Of a DNA stretch of 64,000 nucleotides, positions 50,608 through 60,059 are shown piece after piece (the first letter of the stretch is position 1; every line of letters begins with the position of its first letter). The notes under the pieces were generated by a model. The model had not been told where the DNA came from and did no database searches. It saw only the letters and a list, made by a program, of their open reading frames with translations. Position numbers and translations under genes: made by a program. The stretch covers positions 154,429 through 218,428 of the forward strand of contig JBNJGB010000007.1 in assembly GCA_051747385.1 (NCBI GenBank), in the 5' to 3' direction. This DNA is from JBNJGB01 sp051747385 (GTDB lineage: Bacteria > Myxococcota_A > UBA9042 > PHBI01 > JACKFB01).

Positions 50608-52380
50608 TCAGGACTCCGAAGACGCCTCCGACCCGGTCTCCGTCCCTCGGACGATCCTGGGCGCCAGGATGAGGGCCAGCCCATACAGCGCGAACGAGAG
50701 GAAGAGGAGGCCGGCTCCGGCGGCGGCGAGGTCCTGCATGACCAGCTTGACGCCCCCGGCGGCCAGGGCGGCGACCGTGAGCCACGCCAGGCCGCGCTGT
50801 CCGGTGCGGCGATACACGAAGGCCAGGACCAGCGCCGACGCCGCGATGATCGCCGTCCGGAGCACGGCGAGCACCCCGGCGTGCGCCCCGGCGCCGGGTG
50901 CCGAGGCCACCGGGCCCGCGAGGAGGGTGACGAGGACTCCGCCCAGCCCGCCCAGCACGAGGACGCCGACGGCGGTCTCCGCCAGCGGGCGCTCGCCCGG
51001 GCGCCGGGGGAGGAGGCAGAAGGCCGCGGCCAGGGCGCCGAGGGTGACGAGAGGCTCGAACGCCAGCAGGGGGCGCCAGGCCGCCTCCGCGGGACCCGCC
51101 AGCGCGTCCCAGGCCCCGACCATCAGCCCCGAGCCCACCGTCGCCGCGGCCGCGAAGAGGACCGCGAAGGGCTCCAGGAAGCGGAGGCCCCGCCGGACGC
51201 CGTGGACGGCCAGGACGGCCAGCGCACCCCACAGGATCCCGGCGATCGGCAGCGGCAGCACGCGCCCCGAGCCGTCCAGGACCATGAGCAGCGCGAAGCC
51301 CCCGAGGACGTACGGCTCGTGGGGCCCGGAGAAGAAGTCCAGATCCTCGCCCTCCTCCAGGCGCCGGGCGGCCGCCAGCGCGACGATCCACCAGGCGGCC
51401 CCGACGACGAGGGCCGCGCCCGCCAGCGCGAGGGCCGCGTCCCCGTCGAAAAGCCAGTGGGCCCCCTCGTACCCGGCCACGAAGGCGAACAGCATCTGCG
51501 CGACGTCGAAGCGGCCGATGAACCCGCGCCGGTGGAGGCCGCGCCAGGCCACGAGGCCGGCGAAGACCGCCCAGATGCTCGCGAACAGGAGGCCGACCTC
51601 GGGGGTGTCCAGGCGCAGGGCGAAGTTCGGATTCCGCAGCCAGATCACGGCGAGGCAGACGCCCAGGTCCAGCGGGACCACGGCCAGCCACGGCAGGATC
51701 CTCCACTCGCGGAGGTGGCTCATCGCGACGGCCGCGCCGCCCAGGCCGAGGAGCACGAGGCCGAAGGGCAGGAAGTCGTGGGTCTGGACCATCAGCGTCA
51801 GGCCGGCGCCGCAAACGGCCAGGATGTTCACGAGCGCGTACCACTGCATGCCGCCACGCCAGGCCACCGCCAGGGCCAGCAGCCCCAGCCCGGCCAGGAC
51901 GGGCGCGGCCACGTCGGGCGCGAGCAGGCCGTTCCGGACCGTGTTCTCCCAGACGATGGGCGCGCCGATGGCGGCCGCCGCCAGCCCGTGGAAGAGCGCG
52001 CTCGCGTGGCGCTTCGCCTGCGCGGCGCGGTCGGCGGCCACGTGCCAGACGGCGGCGTAGGCCAGCCCCAGGATCACGCCCAGGGTCAGCCCCAGGCCGC
52101 CCTGCTCCACCGCCGCGCGCAGCAGCCAGGCGCCGCCCAGCGCGAGGCACGTCCGGCCGAGCATGGTCACGAGGGCCCCTGGCGGCACGCCGCCGATCAG
52201 GCCCGCCGTCCCCTCGGCGCCGGCCGACGTCGCCTCCTCCTCGGGAGCGGGAGCGACCGGAGCCGCGGTGGGCGCGACGGCCGCCTCGCGACGCTCCAGG
52301 CGACGCAGGCGGCGCTCCAGGTCCTCTACCCGCCGCACCAGCTCGTCGACTCGGTCGGTGGGCGGATCTCGGTCGTCCAT
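50608..52380 (-). CDS. DUF2339 membrane protein
   Basis: A 590-residue protein: a short coiled coil (DELVRRVEDLERRLRRLER), an Ala/Pro/Glu-rich linker, then some 18 hydrophobic helices. The layout and the stretch GVPPGALVTMLGRTCLALGG fit DUF2339 (TMEM_0041-like), a family of unknown function thought to be involved in the envelope. The ATG at 52380 begins the coiled coil. Confidence 0.78.
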   Translation of the reverse strand: MDDRDPPTDRVDELVRRVEDLERRLRRLERREAAVAPTAAPVAPAPEEEATSAGAEGTAGLIGGVPPGALVTMLGRTCLALGGAWLLRAAVEQGGLGLTLGVILGLAYAAVWHVAADRAAQAKRHASALFHGLAAAAIGAPIVWENTVRNGLLAPDVAAPVLAGLGLLALAVAWRGGMQWYALVNILAVCGAGLTLMVQTHDFLPFGLVLLGLGGAAVAMSHLREWRILPWLAVVPLDLGVCLAVIWLRNPNFALRLDTPEVGLLFASIWAVFAGLVAWRGLHRRGFIGRFDVAQMLFAFVAGYEGAHWLFDGDAALALAGAALVVGAAWWIVALAAARRLEEGEDLDFFSGPHEPYVLGGFALLMVLDGSGRVLPLPIAGILWGALAVLAVHGVRRGLRFLEPFAVLFAAAATVGSGLMVGAWDALAGPAEAAWRPLLAFEPLVTLGALAAAFCLLPRRPGERPLAETAVGVLVLGGLGGVLVTLLAGPVASAPGAGAHAGVLAVLRTAIIAASALVLAFVYRRTGQRGLAWLTVAALAAGGVKLVMQDLAAAGAGLLFLSFALYGLALILAPRIVRGTETGSEASSES

Positions 52381-52552
52381 CTGCACACTCCCGGCGGATG
52401 GCCATCCAGGCTGGGTCTTGCAGGGCGACGGTGTGGGGGAACGGCGGCGAGCCACATCCCCTGCGCCCCATGTTGCAGCCGATCCGCGCACCCGGCCAGC
52501 AACCCGGACACCCCACTGCAACCTCTCCGGACCGCCCACGCGGCCGGCGAGA

Positions 52553-54349
52553 CTACTCCTGGTCGGTGCGGAGGACCGCCACGAAGGCGTCCTGGGGGAT
52601 CTGGACGTTGCCCACCTGCTTCATGCGGGCCTTGCCCTTCTTCTGCTTCTCCAGGAGCTTGCGCTTCCGGCTGATGTCGCCGCCGTAGCACTTGGCGGTG
52701 ACGTTCTTGCGCAGGGCGTTGATGTTCGACCGCGCGATGACCTTGCCGCCGATGGCCGCCTGGATGGGGATCTTGAACTGGTGGCGCGGGATGGCCTTCG
52801 CGAGCTGCTCCACGTAGTGCAGCCCCCTGGCGCGGGCCTTGTCGACGTGGGCCAGGTAGGCCAGCGCGTCCACGGGCTCCTTGTTGACCAGGATGTCGAC
52901 CTTCACGATGTCCGACTGCCGGTAATCCAGCTCCTCCCAGTCCAGGGAGCCGAAGCCGCGGGTGATGGTCTTGAGCCGGTCGTAGAAGTCGAAGAGGACC
53001 TCGCCCAGGGGCATCTCGGCGTGGACCTCCACGCGCCCCACGGCGAGGTAGCTCATGTCCAGCTTCGACGCGCGGGACTCCGTGCACAGCTCCATCACCG
53101 GGCCCATGTAGGTCTCCGGGACGAGGATGGAGGCCCGGATGTACGGCTCCTCGATCCCCTCGATGTCGGTGGGATCCGGCCACAGGTCCGGGTTGTCCAC
53201 CTCCACCGTCGAGCCGTCCTTCAGCCTCACGCGATAGAGGACGGACGGCGCCGACAGGACCAGGGACAGGCCGAACTCGCGGCGCAGCCGCTCCTGCACG
53301 ACGTCCAGGTGGAGCAGCCCGAGGAAGCCGCAGCGAAAGCCGAAACCCAGGGCCGCCGACGAGTCCTTCTCGTAGACCAGGGCCGCGTCGTTCAGGGCCA
53401 GCTTCTCCAGGGCCGCCGTCAGCTCCTCGTACTCGTCGGTCCCCATCGGGTAGATGGACGAGAACACCACGGACCTCGCCGGCTGGTAGCCGGGCACGGG
53501 CGCGTCGACGGGTCGATCCACGTGGGTCAGGGTGTCGCCGACCTCGATGTCGCGGATCGTCTTCACGCCGGCGATGACGTAGCCCACCTCCCCCGCGCTC
53601 AGGGCCGTGGTCGGGACGCGCTGGAGCCCGCTCTGCCCGATCTCGTCGACCTTGTATTCGCTCCCGGCGTGCATGAAGCGGATGGCGTCGCCCTTCCGCA
53701 GGGCCCCGTCCATGACCCGGACCATGAGCACCACGCCGCGGTAGCGATCGTAGTAGGCGTCGAAGACCAGCGCCTTCAGCGGCGCCTCCGGGTCACCCTC
53801 GGGTGGCGGCAGCTTCGTGACGATCCCCTCGAGGACGTCCTCGATGCCGATGCCGTCCTTGGCGGAGATGGGGATGGCCGCGAACGGATCGAGGCCCAGA
53901 TCCTCGTCGATCTCCTCCTGGACCTTCTCCACATCGGCCGCCGGCAGGTCGATCTTGTTGATGACCGGCAGGAGCTCCAGGTCGTACTCCATGGCGATGT
54001 AAAGGTTCGCCACGGTCTGGGCCTCCACGCCCTGGGAGGCGTCCACCACCATGAGCGCGCCCTCGCAGGACATGAGCGAGCGCCGCACCTCGTGGGAGAA
54101 GTCCACGTGCCCGGGCGTGTCGATGAGGTTCAGCTCGTACTCGCGCCCGTCCTTCGCCGTGTAGCGCAGCGTGATGGTGTTCGACTTGATGGTGATGCCG
54201 CGCTCGCGCTCGATGTCCATGGAGTCCAGGAGCTGATCCCGGAACTCGCGGCTGTCCACAGCCCCGCAGGCCTGGATGAGGCGATCGGCAAGCGTCGACT
54301 TCCCGTGGTCGATGTGGGCGATGATGCAGAAGTTGCGGATGTGGTCCAC
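52553..54349 (-). CDS. lepA: Elongation factor 4 (LepA)
   Basis: A 598-residue translation GTPase, full length. G1 is AHIDHGKST, G3 DTPGHVDF and G4 NKID. The C-terminal domain is present, with VNKEPVDALAYLAHVDKARA and YGGDISRKRKLLEKQKKGK as in all LepA. It is thought to remodel stalled or biased ribosomes. Start ATG 54349 with GGAGGG upstream. Downstream (52381-52552) no gene is seen. Confidence 0.97.
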   Translation of the reverse strand: MDHIRNFCIIAHIDHGKSTLADRLIQACGAVDSREFRDQLLDSMDIERERGITIKSNTITLRYTAKDGREYELNLIDTPGHVDFSHEVRRSLMSCEGALMVVDASQGVEAQTVANLYIAMEYDLELLPVINKIDLPAADVEKVQEEIDEDLGLDPFAAIPISAKDGIGIEDVLEGIVTKLPPPEGDPEAPLKALVFDAYYDRYRGVVLMVRVMDGALRKGDAIRFMHAGSEYKVDEIGQSGLQRVPTTALSAGEVGYVIAGVKTIRDIEVGDTLTHVDRPVDAPVPGYQPARSVVFSSIYPMGTDEYEELTAALEKLALNDAALVYEKDSSAALGFGFRCGFLGLLHLDVVQERLRREFGLSLVLSAPSVLYRVRLKDGSTVEVDNPDLWPDPTDIEGIEEPYIRASILVPETYMGPVMELCTESRASKLDMSYLAVGRVEVHAEMPLGEVLFDFYDRLKTITRGFGSLDWEELDYRQSDIVKVDILVNKEPVDALAYLAHVDKARARGLHYVEQLAKAIPRHQFKIPIQAAIGGKVIARSNINALRKNVTAKCYGGDISRKRKLLEKQKKGKARMKQVGNVQIPQDAFVAVLRTDQE

Positions 54350-54423
54350 GCGGGCCCTCCATGCGGCGACAGCCGACTATCGCAGCGGGCGACCCGGTGC
54401 AACAAGCGGCCGCCCGCGGGGGC

Positions 54424-55791
54424 TCAATCGCGCTCCGCCGGCACCAGGACCTGGTAGTCGCGGCCGCGGAGGCTCCGCTCCTCCAGGTCGTACCGCCCGA
54501 GCAGCGGCCGGAGATCGCGCTCCCGGACGCGCCGCTGGAACCAGATCTCGAAGTCCGTGTCGTCCCGGGCGATACGCTTCGTGACGCGGCGGAAGTGTCC
54601 CCAGCTCAGCCCCCGGCCGAGCTTCGTCTCGCCGTAGACGATGCGCTCGAAGGGGACGCCGTCGTCCCAGCTCTTGCGGAGGCCGACGAGGTAGACGGGG
54701 TGTGGCGCGCTGGCCTCCTTCATCGCGAGGTAGGTGGCGCGCTCCTCGGCGATCGTCTCCACCTCCTCGGCCACCGAAAGGCGCGCCGGAAGCGCCGTCA
54801 GCAGGATCGCGACCGCCGGGACGGCGAGCCAGCGCCGCGACGCTCCGACCGTGGGGCCGAGCACGGCCGCGAAGGCGCACAGGACGAGCCAGTTCGGAAG
54901 CTGCACCGGCACGTCGACGAACCGCTCGCCCAGCAGGGCCGTCGCCACCACCGACACCGACACCCCGAGGGCGAGGGAGATCCGGCGCGCCTCGCCGCGG
55001 CGGGTGCCGACCAGCAAGAGCCCCGCCAGCATCAGCGGAAGCAGCGCGGCGCCCTCCCCCGTGAAGAAGTCGAGGCTCCGCTCCAGGCCGACGAGCGGCT
55101 CCAAGGGCTCTCGCGGCGCGGTCAGGATGCCGCGACCGCCGTGGAAGTAGTTGTCCCAGTGGATGCCGACCACCGGCGCGTAGACCGCCAGGCTGGTCAG
55201 CCCGAACACCACGACCCGCTTCAGGTGGTCGAGGTGGCGCGCCGGAGCGGTCGCGGCGTCGCTGGTCCGTAGCAGCACGAACCACGGCAGGCTCCAGGCG
55301 GCCAGGGGGCTCACGAGCATCGCCAGGCCGTAGACCGGGCCCGCCAGGACCGTCCGGCGGTGCAGGTGGAGCGCGAGGGCCGTGACCGTCAGCGACGCCA
55401 GCACCGTGTCCACCTCGGAGAGCACCATGCCGCGGACGTACGCGTGGGACGCCAGGGCGAGCAGCGCCGCCAGGAGCGCCAGGGCCCGCCCGGCCCCGAG
55501 GGAGAGGGCGATCCACCAGAGCGCCGTCGCGCCTACTGCCCCGGCCACCGCGCACAGGACGTTCATGGCCGTGTCCGTCGACCCGGGCCAGAGCGCGTCG
55601 AAGGCCACCCCGAGGGCCACGTAGCCGATGTGCGTCGTCCGGACGGACAGGTCCCGGCGCTCCACCTGCTGGTTGTACACGGCGCCGTCGCCGTTCTGGA
55701 TGTACGGCCCGAGCAGCGGCGCGTGGAGCAGGATCACCCCGGCGAACACGCCGAGCGACCAGGCGATCCCCATCCTCCTCGCGCTGCCCAC
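54424..55791 (-). CDS. Multi-pass membrane protein, glycosyltransferase-like
   Basis: A 455-residue protein with about 10 helices and a soluble C-terminal part. The layout (first periplasmic loop with NGDGAVYNQQVERRDLSVRT, cytoplasmic Arg-rich loops) is like GT-C or DUF2723-type membrane glycosyltransferases, although the usual DD motif is not clear. The C-terminal part (YLVGLRKSWDDGVPFERIVY) is periplasmic. The GTG at 55791 is chosen because GGGAGG is seven bases upstream; an internal ATG at 55773 is an alternative. Confidence 0.65.
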   Translation of the reverse strand: MGSARRMGIAWSLGVFAGVILLHAPLLGPYIQNGDGAVYNQQVERRDLSVRTTHIGYVALGVAFDALWPGSTDTAMNVLCAVAGAVGATALWWIALSLGAGRALALLAALLALASHAYVRGMVLSEVDTVLASLTVTALALHLHRRTVLAGPVYGLAMLVSPLAAWSLPWFVLLRTSDAATAPARHLDHLKRVVVFGLTSLAVYAPVVGIHWDNYFHGGRGILTAPREPLEPLVGLERSLDFFTGEGAALLPLMLAGLLLVGTRRGEARRISLALGVSVSVVATALLGERFVDVPVQLPNWLVLCAFAAVLGPTVGASRRWLAVPAVAILLTALPARLSVAEEVETIAEERATYLAMKEASAPHPVYLVGLRKSWDDGVPFERIVYGETKLGRGLSWGHFRRVTKRIARDDTDFEIWFQRRVRERDLRPLLGRYDLEERSLRGRDYQVLVPAERD

Positions 55792-55912
55792 GTCCGTCCC
55801 TCCCACCCAGAAGGCGCGAGCGTGCCACGCCCCACCTAGTGGGGTCAAGCCTACTCACTTCTCACTTTCTCGCCCCACCCCCCCCTGCCTACGCACTTCT
55901 CCGCCGAGGGCC

Positions 55913-56677
55913 TCACCTGCAGGGCGGCCTGTGGGCGATGCGCGGGTGCCGCGGGCACCGACAGTCGGCTGCGTGCCCGCGGCGGTGGCCGTCGCCTCGG
56001 AACAGCTGGTGCTCGCGTCGCACGTGCGCCTCGACGGCCTCCGCCACCGGCCCGACGGGGGTGGCGATGTGGCATCGGGCGCCGCCGTGCACGAGGCCGA
56101 CGACCCGCAGGCGTCGATCGACCAGGGGCGCACCAGACGCCCCCGGCTCGACGTCGAGGTCGGTGAAGACGGCGCGCGGGACGCGGGGAAGCGAGCGACA
56201 GCGCCCCAACCCGTGCACCCGGACCAGCCCCGGCGGGCGTCGCCGATCCACGCGTCCCACGAAGAGCAGGCGCTGACCTTTCGCCGGGTGCTCCCGGGCC
56301 AGGGCGAGCGGTGTGGCCGAGGCGTGCTCGACCAGGCGGAGGAGCGCCAGATCCCTCGCCTCGGAGCGATCGACCACCCGCGCCACCGTCGAGTGGCCGT
56401 CCCGGAACGTCACGCGGGTCGTGCGGCGTCCCTCCACGCAGTGGGCCGCCGTCAGCGCATGGACACGATCCACCACCAGCACCGCGGCACAGCGAGCCGG
56501 CTCCAACGTCAGCGAGGCCCGGGCGATCGCCTCGTAGGCGCCCCGCAGGGACACACCGGCTGCCATCGCAGCCGACGACGTGGCGATCAGCGACAGGGTG
56601 GCCAGGAGCGCCACGACACCCGGTCCGGGTCGACGGGCGCGACGAGACGCCGGGGGGCGGGGCGTATCACCGTACAT
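55913..56677 (-). CDS. Secreted trypsin-like serine protease
   Basis: A 254-residue exported protease. After the signal sequence (VVALLATLSLIATSSAAMAA) the catalytic triad is readable: His in HALTAAHCVEG, Asp in EARDLALLRL and Ser in PGASGAPLVD. The two Cys of the first strand pair (ARCAAV, TAAHC) fit. The C-terminus after the domain is a His/Arg/Cys-rich tail (RRGHAADCRCPRHPRIAHRP), which is unusual. No prodomain is seen. The ATG at 56677 lies in the divergent region with the next lipoprotein gene. Confidence 0.85.
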   Translation of the reverse strand: MYGDTPRPPASRRARRPGPGVVALLATLSLIATSSAAMAAGVSLRGAYEAIARASLTLEPARCAAVLVVDRVHALTAAHCVEGRRTTRVTFRDGHSTVARVVDRSEARDLALLRLVEHASATPLALAREHPAKGQRLLFVGRVDRRRPPGLVRVHGLGRCRSLPRVPRAVFTDLDVEPGASGAPLVDRRLRVVGLVHGGARCHIATPVGPVAEAVEAHVRREHQLFRGDGHRRGHAADCRCPRHPRIAHRPPCR

Positions 56678-56843
56678 TGCTCTGCCTCCGTGGCCTCTGC
56701 CTCCGTGGTCGTGCGTTCCTCCGTCGGACGTCTGTGCAACCGGTGTGCCCTCGGACGGCAGGGTCAAGCGACGTCGCGCTCCCGCGTGAAGGGATGTGCG
56801 GGCGGTGATAGGCTCCGCGGGCGCCGGGCTCGGGAGGGGTGTG

Positions 56844-59354
56844 ATGCTGGAATGGACGCGTGGGCTGATCGGACTGCTGGTGGTGGTACTGGCGGCGGGC
56901 TGCGGGGACGACGGGGACGGAGGCGCGATCGCCGACGCGGCGCCGGACACGACACCCGACGTGACCGCGGACACGAAGGAGGACGCGACACCGGACGCCG
57001 CGGAGGACGCGGGGCCGGACGTCGAGGACGTCGGCGTCCCCACCCCGGCCGTGCACGAGCACGTCGACAATCCGGCGGTGGCGAGCGCCTCGGCGCCCTT
57101 CACGGTGGACGAGCCGACGCAGTACCGGACGACCGAGCGCCTCCCCGTCCTCGACGTCCGCGTCCTCTCGTTCGTGGGCGGGCGCCTCTACGCCGGCACG
57201 AGCGGCGGCCTGTTCGTCTACGCGCCGGAGAGCGACGCCTTCGAGGCCGTGGAGACCTCCATCGGCGAGGTCCTGGACCTGGCGGACGCCCTGGACGGCG
57301 CGGGGCGGCTCGCCGTCCTCTCCGAGGCCGCGGTCTCCTGGCTCTCCGTGGACGGCGGCGCCTTCACGACGGTCGAGATCGACGCGACGGGCTACCACGC
57401 CGTCGCGGTCCACCAGGACACGACCTGGATCGCCGGCGAGGCCGGCCTCGCCGAGGTCACGGACGAGGGCGTGGAGCCGCACCCGGGGCACGCCCAGAGC
57501 TACCGCGACGTGGCGGTGGACGTCGCGGGCGCGGTGTGGCTCGCCCACGACGGCGGGGTCCTCCGTTGGCTCCCGCCGGGCCCCGACGACTCCCTCGGGC
57601 AGGGACAGGAGCTCCTGCCGGACCCGGACGTGCGCTCCCTGACCCCGGCCCCGGACGGCGAGCACGTCTGGGCGGGTACGGCGACGGGCATCGCGCGCCT
57701 GGGGAGCAACCCGTGGTCCGTCGTGCCGACGCCGGGCGCACGGCAGCTCCCGGCCGGCGACGTGGGAGCGGTCCACGCGCTCGCGGACGGCCGCATCCTC
57801 GTGGGTCACGGCGTCGCGGCGAGCCTGCTGGAGCTCGCCGACGACGGGGCGGACACGCCGTTCGTCCGCGTCGACCACTACGCGGGGCTGCGCTGGCTGC
57901 CGACGATGGAGGTGACCGACGTGGTGGCCGACGCCGACGGCGCGCTCTGGCTGGCGACGCCGGCGGGCATCACCCGCATCGACTGGGTGGAGCGCACGCT
58001 CGCGGGCAAGGCCGAGGTGCTCGAGACGCTCCAGGAGGAGCACTTCTGGCGGATGGACGGCTTCGTGCCGTCGGACATCCGGAGCGACGACGCCTGGAGT
58101 CCGACGTCGTGGAACACCTACGACAAGGACAACGACGGCCTCTGGACCCAGATGCAGATCGGCGCGTGGTGCTACGCCTACGCCACGACCGGCGACGAGC
58201 GGTACTACGACAAGGCGCGCAAGGCCCTGGACACGATGCTGCTGCAGATCCGCGTGCCCGCGAAGACCTTCGAGGAGGCCGGCCTGCCGACGGGCTTCGT
58301 CACGCGCTCCCTGGTGCGATCCGACGAGGGCGGCACGTACACGAACAAGGCCGACCAGCCCAACTGGCACGCCGAGACGTACGAGGGCGCCGACTACTAC
58401 TGGAAGGACGACACGTCCTCGGACGAGTACGCGGGCCACTACTACGGCTACCCGCTCTTCTACGACCTCTGCGCGAAGACGGAGGCCGAGCGGCAGGAGA
58501 TCGCGGACGCCGCGGCCCTGGCCATGGACTACATCATCGACGGCGGCTTCGAGCTGATCGACCTGGACGGCGAGAGGACGCTCCACGGGCAATGGAGCCC
58601 CGAGCACATGTCCGTCGCGTACGTGCACGGCGGGGTCGAGGGCTGCGTGGACGCCCTGACCGAGGAGTACGGGCTCGGCGAGGCCATCGAGCGCTGCGGC
58701 GAGAGCTGGTTCGGCGGCGGCTGGCTCAACTCCGTCGAGATCCTCGGCCACCTGCTCGCCACCTGGCACATGACCGGGGAGCCGCGATTCTACGAGGCCT
58801 ACGAGGCGCTCGTCACCGAGCACCTGTACGACGAGTCCGCCACGCCCCACGACGAGACCGTGACCATCGTCGAGCCGCAGCACGCCAACCACTCCGATCA
58901 CGAGCTGGCGATGCTGGCGTACCAGACGCTCATCCGCTACGAGCCGAACGAGGAGCGCCGTCAGCGCTGGATCGACGGGCTGCTCTTCCTCTACGAGCAC
59001 GAGGAGGAAGAGCGCAACCCGCTCTGGACCGCCTACGTGGCCATCGCGGCGGGCTGGGACGCCGTGGAGATGCAGGCCGGCCCCGCCCTGGAGAGCCTGC
59101 GCCTGATGCCGCAGGACCGCCGCGCGCTCCGCATGGACAACACCCACCGGAAGGACTCGGTGGTCTGGCCGGACGACCGCCACGGCGATCCCCAGTTCGC
59201 GCGGGTGTTCCCCTACGACGAGATCCGCACCATCTGGTGGAACGGCAACCTCCACAACATGCAGGACGGGGGCGACGGGACCGAGATCAGCGGCCCCACC
59301 GCCTACCTGCTGCCGTACTGGGCGCTGCGCTACTCGGGCCTGCTGTCCGAGTGA
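56844..59354 (+). CDS. Lipoprotein with beta-propeller and alpha-barrel domains
   Basis: An 836-residue lipoprotein. Lipobox LAAGCGDDG (Cys20), an Asp/Pro/Thr linker to about 70, then a propeller-like part (about 70-400) with blades such as GRLYAGTSGGLFVYAP and GEHVWAGTATGIARLG. Residues about 410-836 look like an (alpha/alpha)6-type glycoside-active or -binding barrel with many aromatic and acidic residues (YTNKADQPNWHAETYEGADY, HDETVTIVEPQHANHSDHEL). It could act on surface polysaccharide; the activity is not proven. The ATG at 56844 has GGGAGG upstream. Confidence 0.75.
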   Translation: MLEWTRGLIGLLVVVLAAGCGDDGDGGAIADAAPDTTPDVTADTKEDATPDAAEDAGPDVEDVGVPTPAVHEHVDNPAVASASAPFTVDEPTQYRTTERLPVLDVRVLSFVGGRLYAGTSGGLFVYAPESDAFEAVETSIGEVLDLADALDGAGRLAVLSEAAVSWLSVDGGAFTTVEIDATGYHAVAVHQDTTWIAGEAGLAEVTDEGVEPHPGHAQSYRDVAVDVAGAVWLAHDGGVLRWLPPGPDDSLGQGQELLPDPDVRSLTPAPDGEHVWAGTATGIARLGSNPWSVVPTPGARQLPAGDVGAVHALADGRILVGHGVAASLLELADDGADTPFVRVDHYAGLRWLPTMEVTDVVADADGALWLATPAGITRIDWVERTLAGKAEVLETLQEEHFWRMDGFVPSDIRSDDAWSPTSWNTYDKDNDGLWTQMQIGAWCYAYATTGDERYYDKARKALDTMLLQIRVPAKTFEEAGLPTGFVTRSLVRSDEGGTYTNKADQPNWHAETYEGADYYWKDDTSSDEYAGHYYGYPLFYDLCAKTEAERQEIADAAALAMDYIIDGGFELIDLDGERTLHGQWSPEHMSVAYVHGGVEGCVDALTEEYGLGEAIERCGESWFGGGWLNSVEILGHLLATWHMTGEPRFYEAYEALVTEHLYDESATPHDETVTIVEPQHANHSDHELAMLAYQTLIRYEPNEERRQRWIDGLLFLYEHEEEERNPLWTAYVAIAAGWDAVEMQAGPALESLRLMPQDRRALRMDNTHRKDSVVWPDDRHGDPQFARVFPYDEIRTIWWNGNLHNMQDGGDGTEISGPTAYLLPYWALRYSGLLSE

Positions 59355-59818
59355 GCCCGGAGCAGGTCGTCCAGCAGCCGCTCGAGGAGATCGCGGCCCC
59401 GGCCGGGCTCCACCTCCTCCAGCCGTGTGCGGGCGGCCTCCAGCCGACCCTCGACCAGGGCGAGGAGCACCGCGGTGGCCGAGCCGGTCGCCGCCTCCGG
59501 CTCGCCGGAGCGTAGCTCGCGGGTGATCTCCAGGGCGAACAGGGGATACGGGTCCACGAGCGTGTCCCGGGCGGCGCGGCGATAGGCCTCGCGCGCCTCG
59601 TCCCAGGCCTCCTCGTCTCCGTGGAGAGCCCGGTGGAGCGCCTCCGCGCCGCGGGCGAGGGCCATCTCCTGGCGATCCGCCCCCAACCACAGCCGGGCAC
59701 CCGCGAAGCCGGCCACCAACGCCAGCAGCACGGTCACGCCGACGCCCCTCCGGAGTCGTCGTCGACGCGCCTCGCGCCGGGGGGAGAGGCCGTCGGGTCG
59801 GTAGGCCCCGTAGTCCAC
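59330..59818 (-). CDS. TPR-like membrane-anchored protein
   Basis: A 162-residue protein with a basic N-terminus, one membrane helix (GVTVLLALVAGFAGARLWLG) and a helical exterior domain (about 55-160) with TPR-like spacing (AWDEAREAYRRAARDTLVDP). The GTG at 59818 follows AAGGCTCC; a TTG at 59854 would add 12 residues. Its 3' end overlaps the convergent lipoprotein gene by 25 nt. Confidence 0.6.
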   Translation of the reverse strand: MDYGAYRPDGLSPRREARRRRLRRGVGVTVLLALVAGFAGARLWLGADRQEMALARGAEALHRALHGDEEAWDEAREAYRRAARDTLVDPYPLFALEITRELRSGEPEAATGSATAVLLALVEGRLEAARTRLEEVEPGRGRDLLERLLDDLLRAHSDSRPE

Positions 59819-59903
59819 GGAGCCTTCATCGGGCGGGCGACCCGACCGTGTCAAATCCGGCGCGGCGGGCGAGGTGGGCGCCGCGCCGAATCACCTCCGC
59901 CCC

Positions 59904-59921
59904 CGCCCGGGTTCCCGGGCG
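59904..59921. other. GC-rich hairpin
   Basis: CGCCCGGG-TT-CCCGGGCG, an 8-bp stem in the gap between glnII and the TPR-like gene. No T-tract follows. Confidence 0.4.
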
Positions 59922-60024
59922 GCCGAGGCCGCGCCGGGGCGCATCACCTCGCGAGTACCACGCACCGACGCCGGAGCCCCGAGGGGACCGGCGCGACCGC
60001 GGACGGAGACGGAAGCGAACGATC

Positions 60025-60050
60025 GGGCGGCGGACCCGAGCCCGCCGCCC
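60025..60050 (-). terminator. Possible glnII terminator hairpin
   Basis: GGGCGGCGG (60025-60033) pairs with CCGCCGCCC (60042-60050), a 9-bp stem with an 8-nt loop, 9 bp after the glnII stop. It lacks a U-tract, so termination would need another factor. Confidence 0.45.
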
Positions 60051-60059
60051 TGTTGCGAC

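Noticed and set aside
59852..59854. TTG start and TTGACA as -35 box upstream of the TPR-like gene
   Set aside because: The TTG overlaps a TTGACA; both roles are possible but neither has a supporting ribosome site or -10 box. The GTG at 59818 was preferred.
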